A DNA stretch of 64,000 nucleotides from Chondrosia reniformis (Eukaryota; Porifera; Demospongiae; Chondrillida; Chondrillidae): NCBI GenBank assembly GCA_947172415.1, contig OX359194.1, forward strand, positions 4,030,001-4,094,000, written 5' to 3'. Shown here piece by piece: positions 47,973 through 57,302 of this stretch (within the stretch, counting starts at the first letter, position 1; every line of letters starts with the position of its first letter). A program made the translations under genes and the position numbers. A model generated the notes under the pieces. The model did no database searches, was not told the DNA's origin, and saw only the letters and a program-made list of their open reading frames with translations.

Positions 47973-48016
47973 ATTCCAAACGTTTTGGTCCAATCCAGGA
48001 CCTTCATCAGTGGAAT
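47973..48016 (-). ncRNA. Hammerhead-like motif with inactivating core change
   Basis: Inverted partner of the motif at 49913-49956. On the minus strand: ATTCCA, CTGATGA, the GGTCC/GGACC stem, then AAAA where GAAA is expected, then CGTT and TGGAAT. The G12 equivalent (47986) is A. G12 is a catalytic base in hammerheads, so this copy should be inactive. Confidence 0.7.
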
Positions 48017-48214
48017 TAACACTTACAAAACTGAGATGGCAGACTTTATACACATGAAAAAGCGGAAATAAGGTGTGAATAAATGTGTTGCTAGGGGATG
48101 ACAGCTTGCATGCATGAGGTATAAGTCCTGTTGTTTAACTGTGATGTGATATACTGGTATAATGGAATATAAAGTAACTGAAATATGCTAACATGCAGTG
48201 ACACAGTGTAATAA

Positions 48215-49111
48215 TCAAGAGGGTGTGTAGAGGTGGATAAGTGGGTTGTACACCCCTGGCAACGGGCCTTCATCTCGGTTCATCTTATGCCGTTCTGTTC
48301 GGATGTGCCAGGCTTCAAGGGTGCATCTCTGGCGGTACCGATGGTTGTGGTCCACCACTTCTGCATCCTCCCACTTGATGGTGTGGTCCTCCTCCATGGC
48401 ATGCTCTGCCACCGCTGACTGGGCTGCCTCGCCTAACCTCAGGGCCCTCTTGTGCTCTGTGAGGCGGTGCTTCAGCGTCCTGCTGGTCTGACCGATGTAG
48501 ACTTTTGGGCAGTTTCCACAAGGAATCCTGTAGACTACACCAGTTCTTTGCGGTGCCGGGGTTGGGTCCTTCACTCTGACCAGTGACTGTCGCAGTGTGC
48601 AGTGTGGTCGGAAGCATGTTCGAATTCCCAGTGGGCTGAGAATCCTCCGGATGCATTCCGACAGATGGCGGATGTAGGGGAGGGTTACGGTGGCCTTCGG
48701 CACATCCTCGTCAGGGTTGCAAAGTGGGGAAGTTGAGGGGTGCCAGTCCCTAGCAACTAGGCTTCCAGGATAGCCATTGTTGTGGAGGGCCTGTGCAACG
48801 TGCTTCTTCTCCTTCTCTCTATCTGGTACATCAGTACAGATCTTCTCCGCTCGATGGAGTAGAGTGCGTGCCACCGACACTTTGTGGGCCAAGGGGTGGT
48901 GCGATTGGAAGTCTAGGTACCTATCCGTGTGTGTGCTCTTACGAAATACAGTAGTTGTCAGGGAGCCGTCTATGTGGTGGGTGATCTTTGTGTCCAGAAA
49001 TGGTAGGGTGTTGTCCGTCTCTTCTTCAACTGTAAACTGGATGGATGCTTCGATGGTGTTCAGATGTGAGTGGAAGGCTTCGACCTGGTCTTGGGGCAGG
49101 GCAGTTACTGA
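48215..49111 (-). CDS. Penelope-like protein, C-terminal part: RT-linker and GIY-YIG endonuclease (partial)
   Basis: Open on the minus strand to a TGA at 48215-48217. The frame stays open upstream to 49147, but beyond 49111 it runs into the inverted partner, so the first dozen or so residues of that longer frame are not PLE protein. Seen in order: FHSHLNTIE...LPFLDTKI (end of the RT region and linker), FRKSTHTDRYL and HPLAHK, then GVVYRIPCGNCPKVYIGQTSR (GIY-YIG core with YIG intact), HRLTEHKRAL, AVAEHA and a C-terminal LEAWHIR segment ending VYNPLI. Known for the family: GIY-YIG nicks target DNA for target-primed reverse transcription. The RT palm is missing, so the copy cannot act alone, though the endonuclease part has no break. 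It is nearly identical to 49115-49714. Confidence 0.88.
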   Translation of the reverse strand, partial: SVTALPQDQVEAFHSHLNTIEASIQFTVEEETDNTLPFLDTKITHHIDGSLTTTVFRKSTHTDRYLDFQSHHPLAHKVSVARTLLHRAEKICTDVPDREKEKKHVAQALHNNGYPGSLVARDWHPSTSPLCNPDEDVPKATVTLPYIRHLSECIRRILSPLGIRTCFRPHCTLRQSLVRVKDPTPAPQRTGVVYRIPCGNCPKVYIGQTSRTLKHRLTEHKRALRLGEAAQSAVAEHAMEEDHTIKWEDAEVVDHNHRYRQRCTLEAWHIRTERHKMNRDEGPLPGVYNPLIHLYTPS

Positions 49112-49114
49112 GAG

Positions 49115-49714
49115 AAGGAGAAGAAGCACGTTGCACAGGCCCTCCACAACAATGGCTATCCTGGAAGCCTAGTTGCTAGGGACTGGCACCCCTCAACTTC
49201 CCCACTTTGCAACCCTGACGAGGATGTGCCGAAGGCCACCGTAACCCTCCCCTACATCCGCCATCTGTCGGAATGCATCCGGAGGATTCTCAGCCCACTG
49301 GGAATTCGAACATGCTTCCGACCACACTGCACACTGCGACAGTCACTGGTCAGAGTGAAGGACCCAACCCCGGCACCGCAAAGAACTGGTGTAGTCTACA
49401 GGATTCCTTGTGGAAACTGCCCAAAAGTCTACATCGGTCAGACCAGCAGGACGCTGAAGCACCGCCTCACAGAGCACAAGAGGGCCCTGAGGTTAGGCGA
49501 GGCAGCCCAGTCAGCGGTGGCAGAGCATGCCATGGAGGAGGACCACACCATCAAGTGGGAGGATGCAGAAGTGGTGGACCACAACCATCGGTACCGCCAG
49601 AGATGCACCCTTGAAGCCTGGCACATCCGAACAGAACGGCATAAGATGAACCGAGATGAAGGCCCGTTGCCAGGGGTGTACAACCCACTTATCCACCTCT
49701 ACACACCCTCTTGA
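49115..49714 (+). CDS. Penelope-like GIY-YIG endonuclease, inverted second copy (partial)
   Basis: Plus-strand frame open from the arm start to a TGA at 49712-49714. It begins inside the linker (EKKHVAQALHNNGYPGS) and covers the whole GIY-YIG domain with the same residues as the left copy. There is no start codon of its own at the truncation point, so it is an element fragment. Confidence 0.85.
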   Translation, partial: KEKKHVAQALHNNGYPGSLVARDWHPSTSPLCNPDEDVPKATVTLPYIRHLSECIRRILSPLGIRTCFRPHCTLRQSLVRVKDPTPAPQRTGVVYRIPCGNCPKVYIGQTSRTLKHRLTEHKRALRLGEAAQSAVAEHAMEEDHTIKWEDAEVVDHNHRYRQRCTLEAWHIRTERHKMNRDEGPLPGVYNPLIHLYTPS

Positions 49715-49912
49715 TTATTACACTGTGTCACTGCATGTTAGCATATTTCAGTTACTTTATATTCCATTATACCAGTATATCACATCACAGTTAAACAACA
49801 GGACTTATACCTCATGCATGCAAGCTGTCATCCCCTAGCAACACATTTATTCACACCTTATTTCCGCTTTTTCATGTGTATAAAGTCTGCCATCTCAGTT
49901 TTGTAAGTGTTA

Positions 49913-49956
49913 ATTCCACTGATGAAGGTCCTGGATTGGACCGAAACGTTTGGAAT
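49913..49956 (+). ncRNA. Hammerhead ribozyme-like motif with complete core (PLE terminal repeat)
   Basis: Stem I: ATTCCA (49913-49918) pairs with TGGAAT (49951-49956), six perfect pairs. Core CTGATGA at 49919-49925. One extra A, then stem II GGTCC (49927-49931)/GGACC (49938-49942), five perfect pairs with a 6-base loop. GAAA at 49943-49946. Stem III is the 4-base palindrome ACGT (46-49) without a loop, followed by T50 as the cleavage-site base. Loop-less palindromic stem III is a feature reported for PLE and retrozyme hammerheads, which are thought to act as dimers. Known: type I hammerheads in PLE terminal repeats. Inferred: activity. Confidence 0.72.
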
Positions 49957-50037
49957 CTATTCTAAGTTGATTTTGGCTAGTGTGGTTCCCTCGATCGTAC
50001 CGATATGCAAGAACCTAGCCACGCAGAAGTCCTTCAC

Positions 50038-50147
50038 ATGTATTAGTTATATGTACTAGTTGTAAGTACTAGCTGTATGTACTAGTTATATGTACTAGTT
50101 GTATGCACTAGTAACTAGATGTATGTACTAGATGTAGGTACTAGATA
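50038..50147 (+). repeat. Short forward satellite segment between two PLEs
   Basis: About 110 bp of forward satellite. It is the last forward-orientation stretch in the window. Confidence 0.9.
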
Positions 50148-50340
50148 CTACATACTGTACATCACATTGTTTACAAGTAATAAGATACACAACATTCCTA
50201 CTCTGGCATCCTAGGGGACCACAAGGGCTACGGACTTGATAGGTCCTGCCAGTAACTGAACTCTTAAAAGTAGGGCCAGTAACTAAAGAGGGACATGTTT
50301 TACACCGCTTATTGCTACACTTCTTAACTAGTGAGGGGCT
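50148..50340 (-). pseudogene. N-terminal GIY-YIG start with Cys-rich linker (partial)
   Basis: The minus strand reads CKTCPS, then SSVTGRTYQVRSPCG, then NVVYLITCKQCDVQYV, where the satellite cuts in just before the expected second half of the GIY-YIG core. RCKTCP and CxxC patterns ahead of VVYLI are the zinc-binding linker type seen with Naiad/Chlamys PLE endonucleases. Upstream on the minus strand (about 50350-50620) I find no clear coding start. Confidence 0.65.
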
Positions 50341-50629
50341 AGCTTGCCCACTAGTATATAGGCACCCCTCTACCTACAGATGGGGGAGAGTTAGCTAACT
50401 TTTCATCACCAGGCACCCTACCTTTACCTAATGACGGGGAGCTTGTTAACCCGGGCGACCTCCCAGCCGGTATCCTATCTCTATACTTTGTACTTGTCAA
50501 AATTGGAAATGGGTCAAGGACTAGACAAGCTAGTCCACAAAGACTTAACCTATTACATGTAGCCGGGGCTATTTAAAGGCAACAATGGCTCAACAGCCAC
50601 CAGGGACTAACATGAGGCTAAGTAAACAC

Positions 50630-50871
50630 ATGAAAAATCTAAGATACCATTTTCCTACATGCTATATGCCTATTCTGTAAAAAGAGCCTATAGGGGAACT
50701 AAACCTAAAGAGAGCTTTAGATGAAGATACAGTAGTCTTTTCTTCCTTCTTTTCCCTTCTTTCATCTTCTTCTCCACTGGGTCAGACAGCCGTTTCTGGG
50801 AATTCCACCCTTCATCAGTGATCCTGGGAGTCCTTGTCTTTTTCTTTATCTTGATCTTCTGTGAATCCTTG
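50630..50871 (-). ncRNA. 242-bp hammerhead-bearing unit, copy 3, inside the PLE
   Basis: Exact-length inverted match of the units at 19575 and 26489. The motif lies at 50780-50824 on the minus strand, with the CTGATGA core at 50812-50818 and GAAAC followed by a GTC triplet. Its place between an RT end and a GIY-YIG start marks it as the unit-junction ribozyme of this PLE. Confidence 0.6.
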
Positions 50872-51079
50872 GCTCACTATGCTAAATCTAGGGGCCTTAT
50901 ATACACTATGTTGCTGCCAAAAGTTAAATAAGGTGTTAACTAAGACACATGATGAAATTTAATTTTATGAAAGGAATGTAGGTCCAATTAACTTTTATGA
51001 ATTAATTATAAATCTATTAGTAATCTTGCTTGTACAGGTTAAACAGACTCAGCATAACTATAGACACAAGTAGGACATA

Positions 51080-52686
51080 TTACGTAAGTCTACCCTTAGG
51101 TCTTCTAGTAGTAACATTTCTTAGGAGGTGGGGTAACACAATATGGGGTAACACAAGACAGTCCTTAAGCATACTAGCTACTTTTTGCTTATACTTGATT
51201 CTAACTAGAGGCTGCCGGGATAGGAAGGTTTTAAAGGTTGATTTTAGCTTAAAGTATTTGTAACCCTGCTTAATAAGCCTACTGCATAACTGCAAACTTT
51301 TAGCCTGAAAACTGGAGAAGTCACTACATATTCTAGAATACCTAATTAGTTGTGAAATAAAGACACCATAGGCTGGGGTATTAGGAATATTACTATCTAA
51401 ATGGGGAAATTTACTATATCAAAGTTAAAGTCCTCTCGCTTATCATATACTTTAGTGATAAATTGATTGTTAGTAATGGTTATATCTAAGTCTAAAAAGG
51501 GGGATTTTTTAGGGCTGGTATTTGTCTTTTTAAGAATAAGTTCTTTGGGGTAAATATCACTAATTGACAGTTCAAAATCATTGTTGTTAATACATAAAAG
51601 GTCATCAATATACCTATAAGAATTGGAAAATTTAATAGCTAGGGTGATGTTATCCTTAAGTAGTCCTTTCATAAACTCATACCCATAGGCCAATAGAAAA
51701 AGATTAGCAACTACAGGGGCACAGTCAGTACCCATAGGGATACCTACACATTGCTTAAATACAGAACCGTCTACACATGCATAAATGTTGTCAATAAGGT
51801 AATTAAAGAGCTCTACTACATGAACAGCTGTGACTGCTTTATTGGAGACATTGTTAGACCAAAAGGCTTTATCCTGACAGACTTCTATATATTGGGACTT
51901 TCTACAGGTATAGGCACTATAAATTAGGTTAGTAATCTTATCTTTAAGTAGGTTATGGGGGATCGCTGTATATAATATAGAAAAATCAAAACTAGCTAGC
52001 TGGGGTTTTCTAGCGGGTATAGACCTAAAACTATCTAAGACTTCTAGTGAGTTTTCTACTATCCAAAGGCATTAACACCAGTATTCCTATATATACCTAG
52101 GCAGTATTCTCTAAAATGTTTGAGAATTAGTCTGAGTGCTGAATTTAGAAATCTAGAAAGGGGTTTGGTAGTACATTTGTGCTATGAATCTGTAGCTGTA
52201 AGGGTTCTTATGTAGCTTAGGCATCCAGTAAAAAGAGGGAAGGTTACACCAGTCTGGTTTAGGTTCTAAGTTCTCTAGTTTTAAGAAATCTATGTGTTTC
52301 CTAATTAACTGTTGGGGTTCTACTGTACATTTAGCATAAGTGAAGGTACTGCCTAGTTCTTCATTAATAATTTGTCTATAGTAGGACTTACATATAAAAA
52401 TTATATTATTAGAGGCCTTATCGGCAAGGGCTATAACATACTTATCATGTAGGTCTGCTAAGAATTTCTTAATTTTAGGGCAAGTAAGGGTCTTCTTGGC
52501 TACTGAGGATTTGGTATATGATTTAGGCAGCTTATAGATCCTATCATTAATTTTCTTAAGTACAGCATTTTCCCACTCACTAAATACAGAAGTAGATACA
52601 TTTTCTCTACGGGCCCAGGTAATCTTATATTTTCTAAGACCTTCCTTACACATTTTTAAAGCAGTTACCCAATTAAAGTTATGCAA
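51080..52686 (-). pseudogene. Penelope-like reverse transcriptase, 5'-truncated with small frameshifts
   Basis: Three open segments on the minus strand join into one RT. The first (52686-52153) contains LADKASNNIIFICKSYY and LPSFYWMPKLHKNP, the N-terminal RT blocks. The second (about 52070-51397) contains FDFSILYTAIPH (motif A), GIPMGTDCAP (motif B), YRYIDDLL (motif C) and DKREDFNFDIVNFP. The third (about 51395-51080) contains AYGVFISQLIRYSR and LIKQGYKYF. The breaks near 52155, 52073 and 51396 each look like a one-base change of frame; nothing large is missing between them. The enzyme would copy the PLE RNA at a nicked target. The beginning of the protein is lost at the satellite boundary. 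The pattern of few small indels suggests moderately recent decay. Confidence 0.82.
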
Positions 52687-52688
52687 TT

Positions 52689-55564
52689 AGTACATACAAC
52701 TAGTATCTGGTACTTACAACTAGTATATATAACTAGTACATACAACTAGTACCTACAACTGGTACATAACTATTTCACAGTATATACAACTTGTACATAT
52801 AACCAGAACATAAACATATAACTAGTACAAACAAACTCTTACATACAACTAAACTACAAACAGCTAGTACATACAACCAATAACTAGTAAATATAACTAG
52901 TACACACAGCAATTACACACAACTAGTACATACAACTAGTACATAAAACTAGTGACATACAACTTGTACATAGAACTAGAATAAACAACTAGTAAAAACA
53001 ACTAGTGTATACAAATAGTTACTAGTACATACAACTAGTACATACAAATAGTAACTACAACTAGTAAATATAACTAGTACATACAGCAATTACACACAAC
53101 TAGTACATACAAGTAGTACCTACAACTAGTACATCCATATGGTTACAAGTTCATACAACTAGTACATACAACTAAGAACATTTAGCTAGCACATAAAAGT
53201 AGTACACATAACTAGTAGATAAAACTAGTTACTAGTACATGCAACTAGTACCTACAACTAGTACCTACAACTAGTACATACATATATTTACTAGTACATA
53301 CAAATAGTACATACAACTAGTACATAAAACTAGTACATACAATTAGTACACACAATTAGTACATACAACTAGTAACTACAACTAGTAGATATTACTAGTA
53401 CATACAACAATTACACACAAGTCTTACATACAAGTATTACATATAACTACATAAAGCTAGTACATCCAACTAGTATATACATTTAGTACATACAGTTAGT
53501 TATTAGTACCTACAACTAGTGCATAGAACTAGTAAATACAACTAGTACATACAACTAGTACATACAACTAGTACATATAAGTAGTAAATTCTACTAGTTG
53601 AACTTGTTGAAATATACAACTAATATATACAGCTACTACATACTACTATTTCATACAACTAGTACATAAAACTTGTACATACAACTAGTGCTTACAATTA
53701 GTACATATAACTAGTACATCCAAGTGGTACCTATAACTAGGATATATACGTATAACTAAAAATACACATATAACTAGTACCTAGAAAGAGTCCATACAAT
53801 TAGTACATAAAACTAGTGCATTCAACTAATACATGCAACTAGTCCATACAACTAGTATATACAACTGGTACATAAAACTTATACATACAACTAGTACTTA
53901 CAATTAGTACATATAACTAGCACATCCAAGTGGTACATATAACTAGGATATATACGTATAACTAAAAATACACATATAACTAGTACATAGAAAGAGTTCA
54001 TACAACTAGTACATACAACTAGTAAAGACAATTAGTGCATGCAATTAGTATACACACAAAGTAAATTCAACTAATTCATTCAACATGTACATATAACAAG
54101 TACATACAACTTGGTACATACAACTAGTGCATGCAACTATTACATACAACTAGCACATAGAAGAAGTAAATACAGCTTGTACATACAACTAGTCCATACA
54201 ACTAGTTCTTAACTAATATATACATTCAACTAGTACATTAAAGGAGGCCATACAATTAGTACATACTACAACTAATACATACAAATAGTGTATACAACTA
54301 GCAACTAGCACATACAACGTGTATCTAGGACAAACAGAACGATTCCATAAGACTAGAACATACAACTAGGGTATACACAAATAACTAGTACATATAAATA
54401 GTACCTACAACTAGTACATACAACTAGTTCATACAACTAGTACATACAACTAGCGCATACAACTTGTACTACAACTAGCACATACAACTAGCACATAGAA
54501 CGATTCCATAACACAAGACATACAACTAGTGCATGCGACTAGTACATAAAACTAGTATATACAACTAGTACATTCAAGTATTACTTACAACTAGTACATA
54601 CAACTAGTACATTAAACTAGTACTACAACTAGTACATAGAACTAGTACATAAAACTAGTATATACATACAACTAGTACATACAAATACAACTAGTACATA
54701 GAACTAGTACCTACAAAGAGTAAATGTAATTTATACTTGTAGATACAAGTAGCACAAGCAACTATTATAAATATTACCAGTACTAATACAAAACACTAGC
54801 ACAAACAACTAGTGCATACAGCTAGTTACTAGTACATACAACTAGTTTATATAACTAGAACATACAACTACTACATACAACTATTTACTACAACATACAA
54901 CTAGTTCATAAGATTAGTACATACAACATCTAACGACAACTTGTAATTATAACTAGTACAAACAACAATTAGACCCACCTAGTACATAAACTAGTAAATG
55001 CACCTAGTACATACAACTAGTACATGCAACTCTTACATACGACTAGTTCATGCAACCAGTATACACAACTACCACATATAACTAGCACATACACATAGTT
55101 TCTACAAATAGTACGAAAAACTAGTACATACAACTAGTACATAAAACTAGTACATCCAACTAGTACTTAGAACTAGTACACCGAACGATTCCATAACACT
55201 AGAACATAAAACTAGTACATACAACAAGTACATAACTAGTACACACAACTATTACATACAAATATATACAATTAGTACATAAAACCACTGTATACATCTG
55301 GTACATACAACTACCAAATACAACTAGTACATACAACTAGTTCGTATGATCAGTTACTAGTACATATATACAACTAGTACATATAACTAGTACATACAAA
55401 TAATACATACAACTAGATCATACATCCAGTTACTTGTACATACAATTAGTACATACAACTAGTACATACAACTAGTACATATATTTAGTTACTTGTACAT
55501 ACAAGTTGTACACACCACTAGTACATACATCTAGTACATACAACTAGTATATATATCTAGTACA
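52689..55564 (-). repeat. 13-bp satellite array, reverse (start of block R2)
   Basis: Reverse satellite. A segment near 53690-53790 (ggatatatacgtataac) is repeated near 53930-54000, a 240-bp local duplication. The variants gaacgattccataacac recur near 54330, 54490 and 55185. No gene. Confidence 0.92.
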
Positions 55565-55807
55565 CTAGAAATATTAAAAATTTTCTACAAAAATAGTGAA
55601 GATGTAGGGATGGCATAAAAAGTAGAGAAACAAGAAAGGGATGTTACACAGTGAAGCATTAGCTGTGCATGAATCATACAACACCCTTGCTTGTAGGATT
55701 CATGTATAGCTAATGCTTCACTGTGTAACATCCCTTTCTTGTTTCTCTACTTTTTATGCCATCCATACATCTTCACTATTTTTGTAGAAAATTTTTAATA
55801 TTTCTAG
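55565..55807. repeat. Foldback palindrome, about 110-bp arms
   Basis: Begins ctagaaatatt and ends aatatttctag. The arms match almost completely (gtagagaaacaagaaaggg and its inverse) around a centre of about 20 bp (atacaacacccttgcttgtag). It is expected to extrude a cruciform or form an RNA hairpin. It overlaps the left end of the longer element below. Confidence 0.88.
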
Positions 55808-56288
55808 TTTCTGTACTTTTTATGGAGCATGGGCTAGGAATTAGATTCATATAATTAAAATCATTTTGGTTTCGCAATCTTCGGCTGATTATGACGTCAT
55901 TAAAATGGCGACTTTATTGAGGCCTTGACTCTAGGGTCATGAAAACCGTCATGCTCAATAATAGCGTTATCGCTCTCGCTTCTACAAAAGAATACAGCTC
56001 GGAAAATTTGCAGTAGTTTCGTGTAACAATTAGTCCAAAAGCTTATATAGTTTTTTAGTTATGGCTGATGAAGAAGAATAAGAAGAATATGAAGAAGACG
56101 AAAATGGGAATTTTTAAAGTTTATTATTTCGCCAGCGGGACATATTCGCTTGCCTTTAAGGTCTATTTAGAGTATGTATATTGTATATTTAGCTATACAT
56201 AACCTTGTTTTGTCGATTTTCGGCCTATTTCGGGATTTCCCTCCTATACCAATGTATGGGGAAAACGAATAAAACGTGTCATCCCTAC
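55604..56288. mobile_element. Putative DNA transposon remnant with short terminal inverted repeats
   Basis: Left end GTAGGGATGGCA (55604-55615), right end TGTCATCCCTAC (56277-56288): 12-bp inverted repeats with one mismatch. The interior (55808-56276) is unlike satellite, has no transposase ORF and includes an acidic-codon run (gatgaagaagaataagaagaat) and AT-rich stretches. The left part is folded back on itself. The class is unknown. Confidence 0.5.
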
Positions 56289-56964
56289 ATAGGGAGTACT
56301 ACCGTACAGCTAGTTACTAGTACGTACAACTAGTTACTAATACATAAAACTAGTTACCAGAACATACAACTAGTACATACAGCTAGTAACTACTACTGGT
56401 AAATATAACTACAATTACGCACAACTAGTACATAAAACTAGTACATAAAACTAGTACATACAACTAGTATATACGATTAGTACATACAACTAGTACACAC
56501 AACTAGTACATACAACTAGTACATACAACTAGTATATACGACTAGTACATAGAACTAGTACACACAACTAGTACCTACAACTAGTACATACAACTAGTTA
56601 CTAGTAGATGCAACTAGTACATACAACTAGTATATACAACTAGTAACTACAACCAGTAAATGCAGAGTGTTACTAGTTCATACAACTAGTGCATACAACT
56701 AGAACATACAACTAGTATATACGACTAGTACATACAACTAGTACACACAATCAGTACATAGCACTAGTACATACAACTAGTATATACAACTAGTAACTAC
56801 AACTAGTAAATACAGATTGTTACTAATACATACAACTAGTACATACAACTAGTTCATACAACTAGTTCATACATGTAGTTTATTTACTAATACATACAAC
56901 TAGTACATACAACTAGTACATAGAATTAGTACACCAACTAGTACATACAACTAGTCCATATAAC
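56289..56964 (-). repeat. 13-bp satellite array, reverse; inner part of the right arm
   Basis: Unit-for-unit inverse of 44392 to about 45010. No gene. Confidence 0.92.
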
Positions 56965-57302
56965 TGCATCGGAAGTTCCTGCAGACCCACCTATATACTG
57001 ACTATAAAAGTACAGAGAATTTCGCAATCAAGTGACAAAATGGCAGAGATCAGCCCAGAAGTCTAATGTGTCTGATCTTGTGGTAAAGAAAGTCAGTCCC
57101 TCTAACCTGTGGTCAGAGATTAAAGTTTGCAAATACAATGGTCTTTCTTCTCAGTCATCAGTCACTAACACTCCATCTGCATCTAGTCTCAATTCCTACT
57201 TTGCCTCGATCACTTCAACAAATCAGGCAGTTGTCTATGCCTCAGTTGTACCACCAAGTCCTTCCGTTCATGTTGATGTTTGCAATCTACAAACAAATTT
57301 TA
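56965..57302 (+). pseudogene. LINE ORF2 internal fragment, right-arm copy
   Basis: Inverse copy of 44054-44391, also 338 bp and encoding the same 91-residue open stretch (57032-57304), so duplication is recent. The frameshift upstream of KYREFRNQV (about 57008) is shared by both copies. Confidence 0.55.

Larger units (their letters stand above)
47923..50037. mobile_element. Penelope-like element with a long terminal inverted repeat
   Basis: Arms of about 895 bp (47923-48817 and 49112-50006) are inverted copies, with only a few differences, separated by a 294-bp centre (48818-49111) that continues the left, minus-strand element. The left half therefore encodes the end of the RT-GIY linker plus GIY-YIG domain and 3' UTR, and the right half is a second, further truncated copy in opposite orientation. 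The extra 31 bp at the right end (50007-50037, gcaagaacc...cttcac) are present only on that side, like the one-sided terminal extension reported for Penelope. Satellite flanks both sides. Confidence 0.88.
50148..52688 (-). mobile_element. Decayed Penelope-like element of permuted (Naiad-like) type, head-to-tail junction
   Basis: On the minus strand the order is: reverse transcriptase (52686 down to about 51080), a non-coding stretch with a hammerhead-like unit (50630-50871), then the beginning of a GIY-YIG domain preceded by a Cys-rich linker (about 50330-50150), cut off at satellite. In canonical PLEs GIY-YIG follows RT in the same ORF; here a non-coding spacer and ribozyme lie between, which fits an RT end of one unit followed by the N-terminal GIY-YIG of the next unit of the Naiad type. 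Both outer ends are truncated at satellite, and the satellite changes orientation across it. Confidence 0.75.

Noticed and set aside
55808-56276. Coding gene in the TIR element (GAAGAAGAAT run)
   Set aside because: The frame has stops within a few codons (gaagaataagaagaat) and no recognisable domain.
57041-57066. ATG at 57041 as a gene start for the right LINE fragment
   Set aside because: That frame reaches a TAA after eight codons; the long frame has no ATG and shows LINE-linker features.
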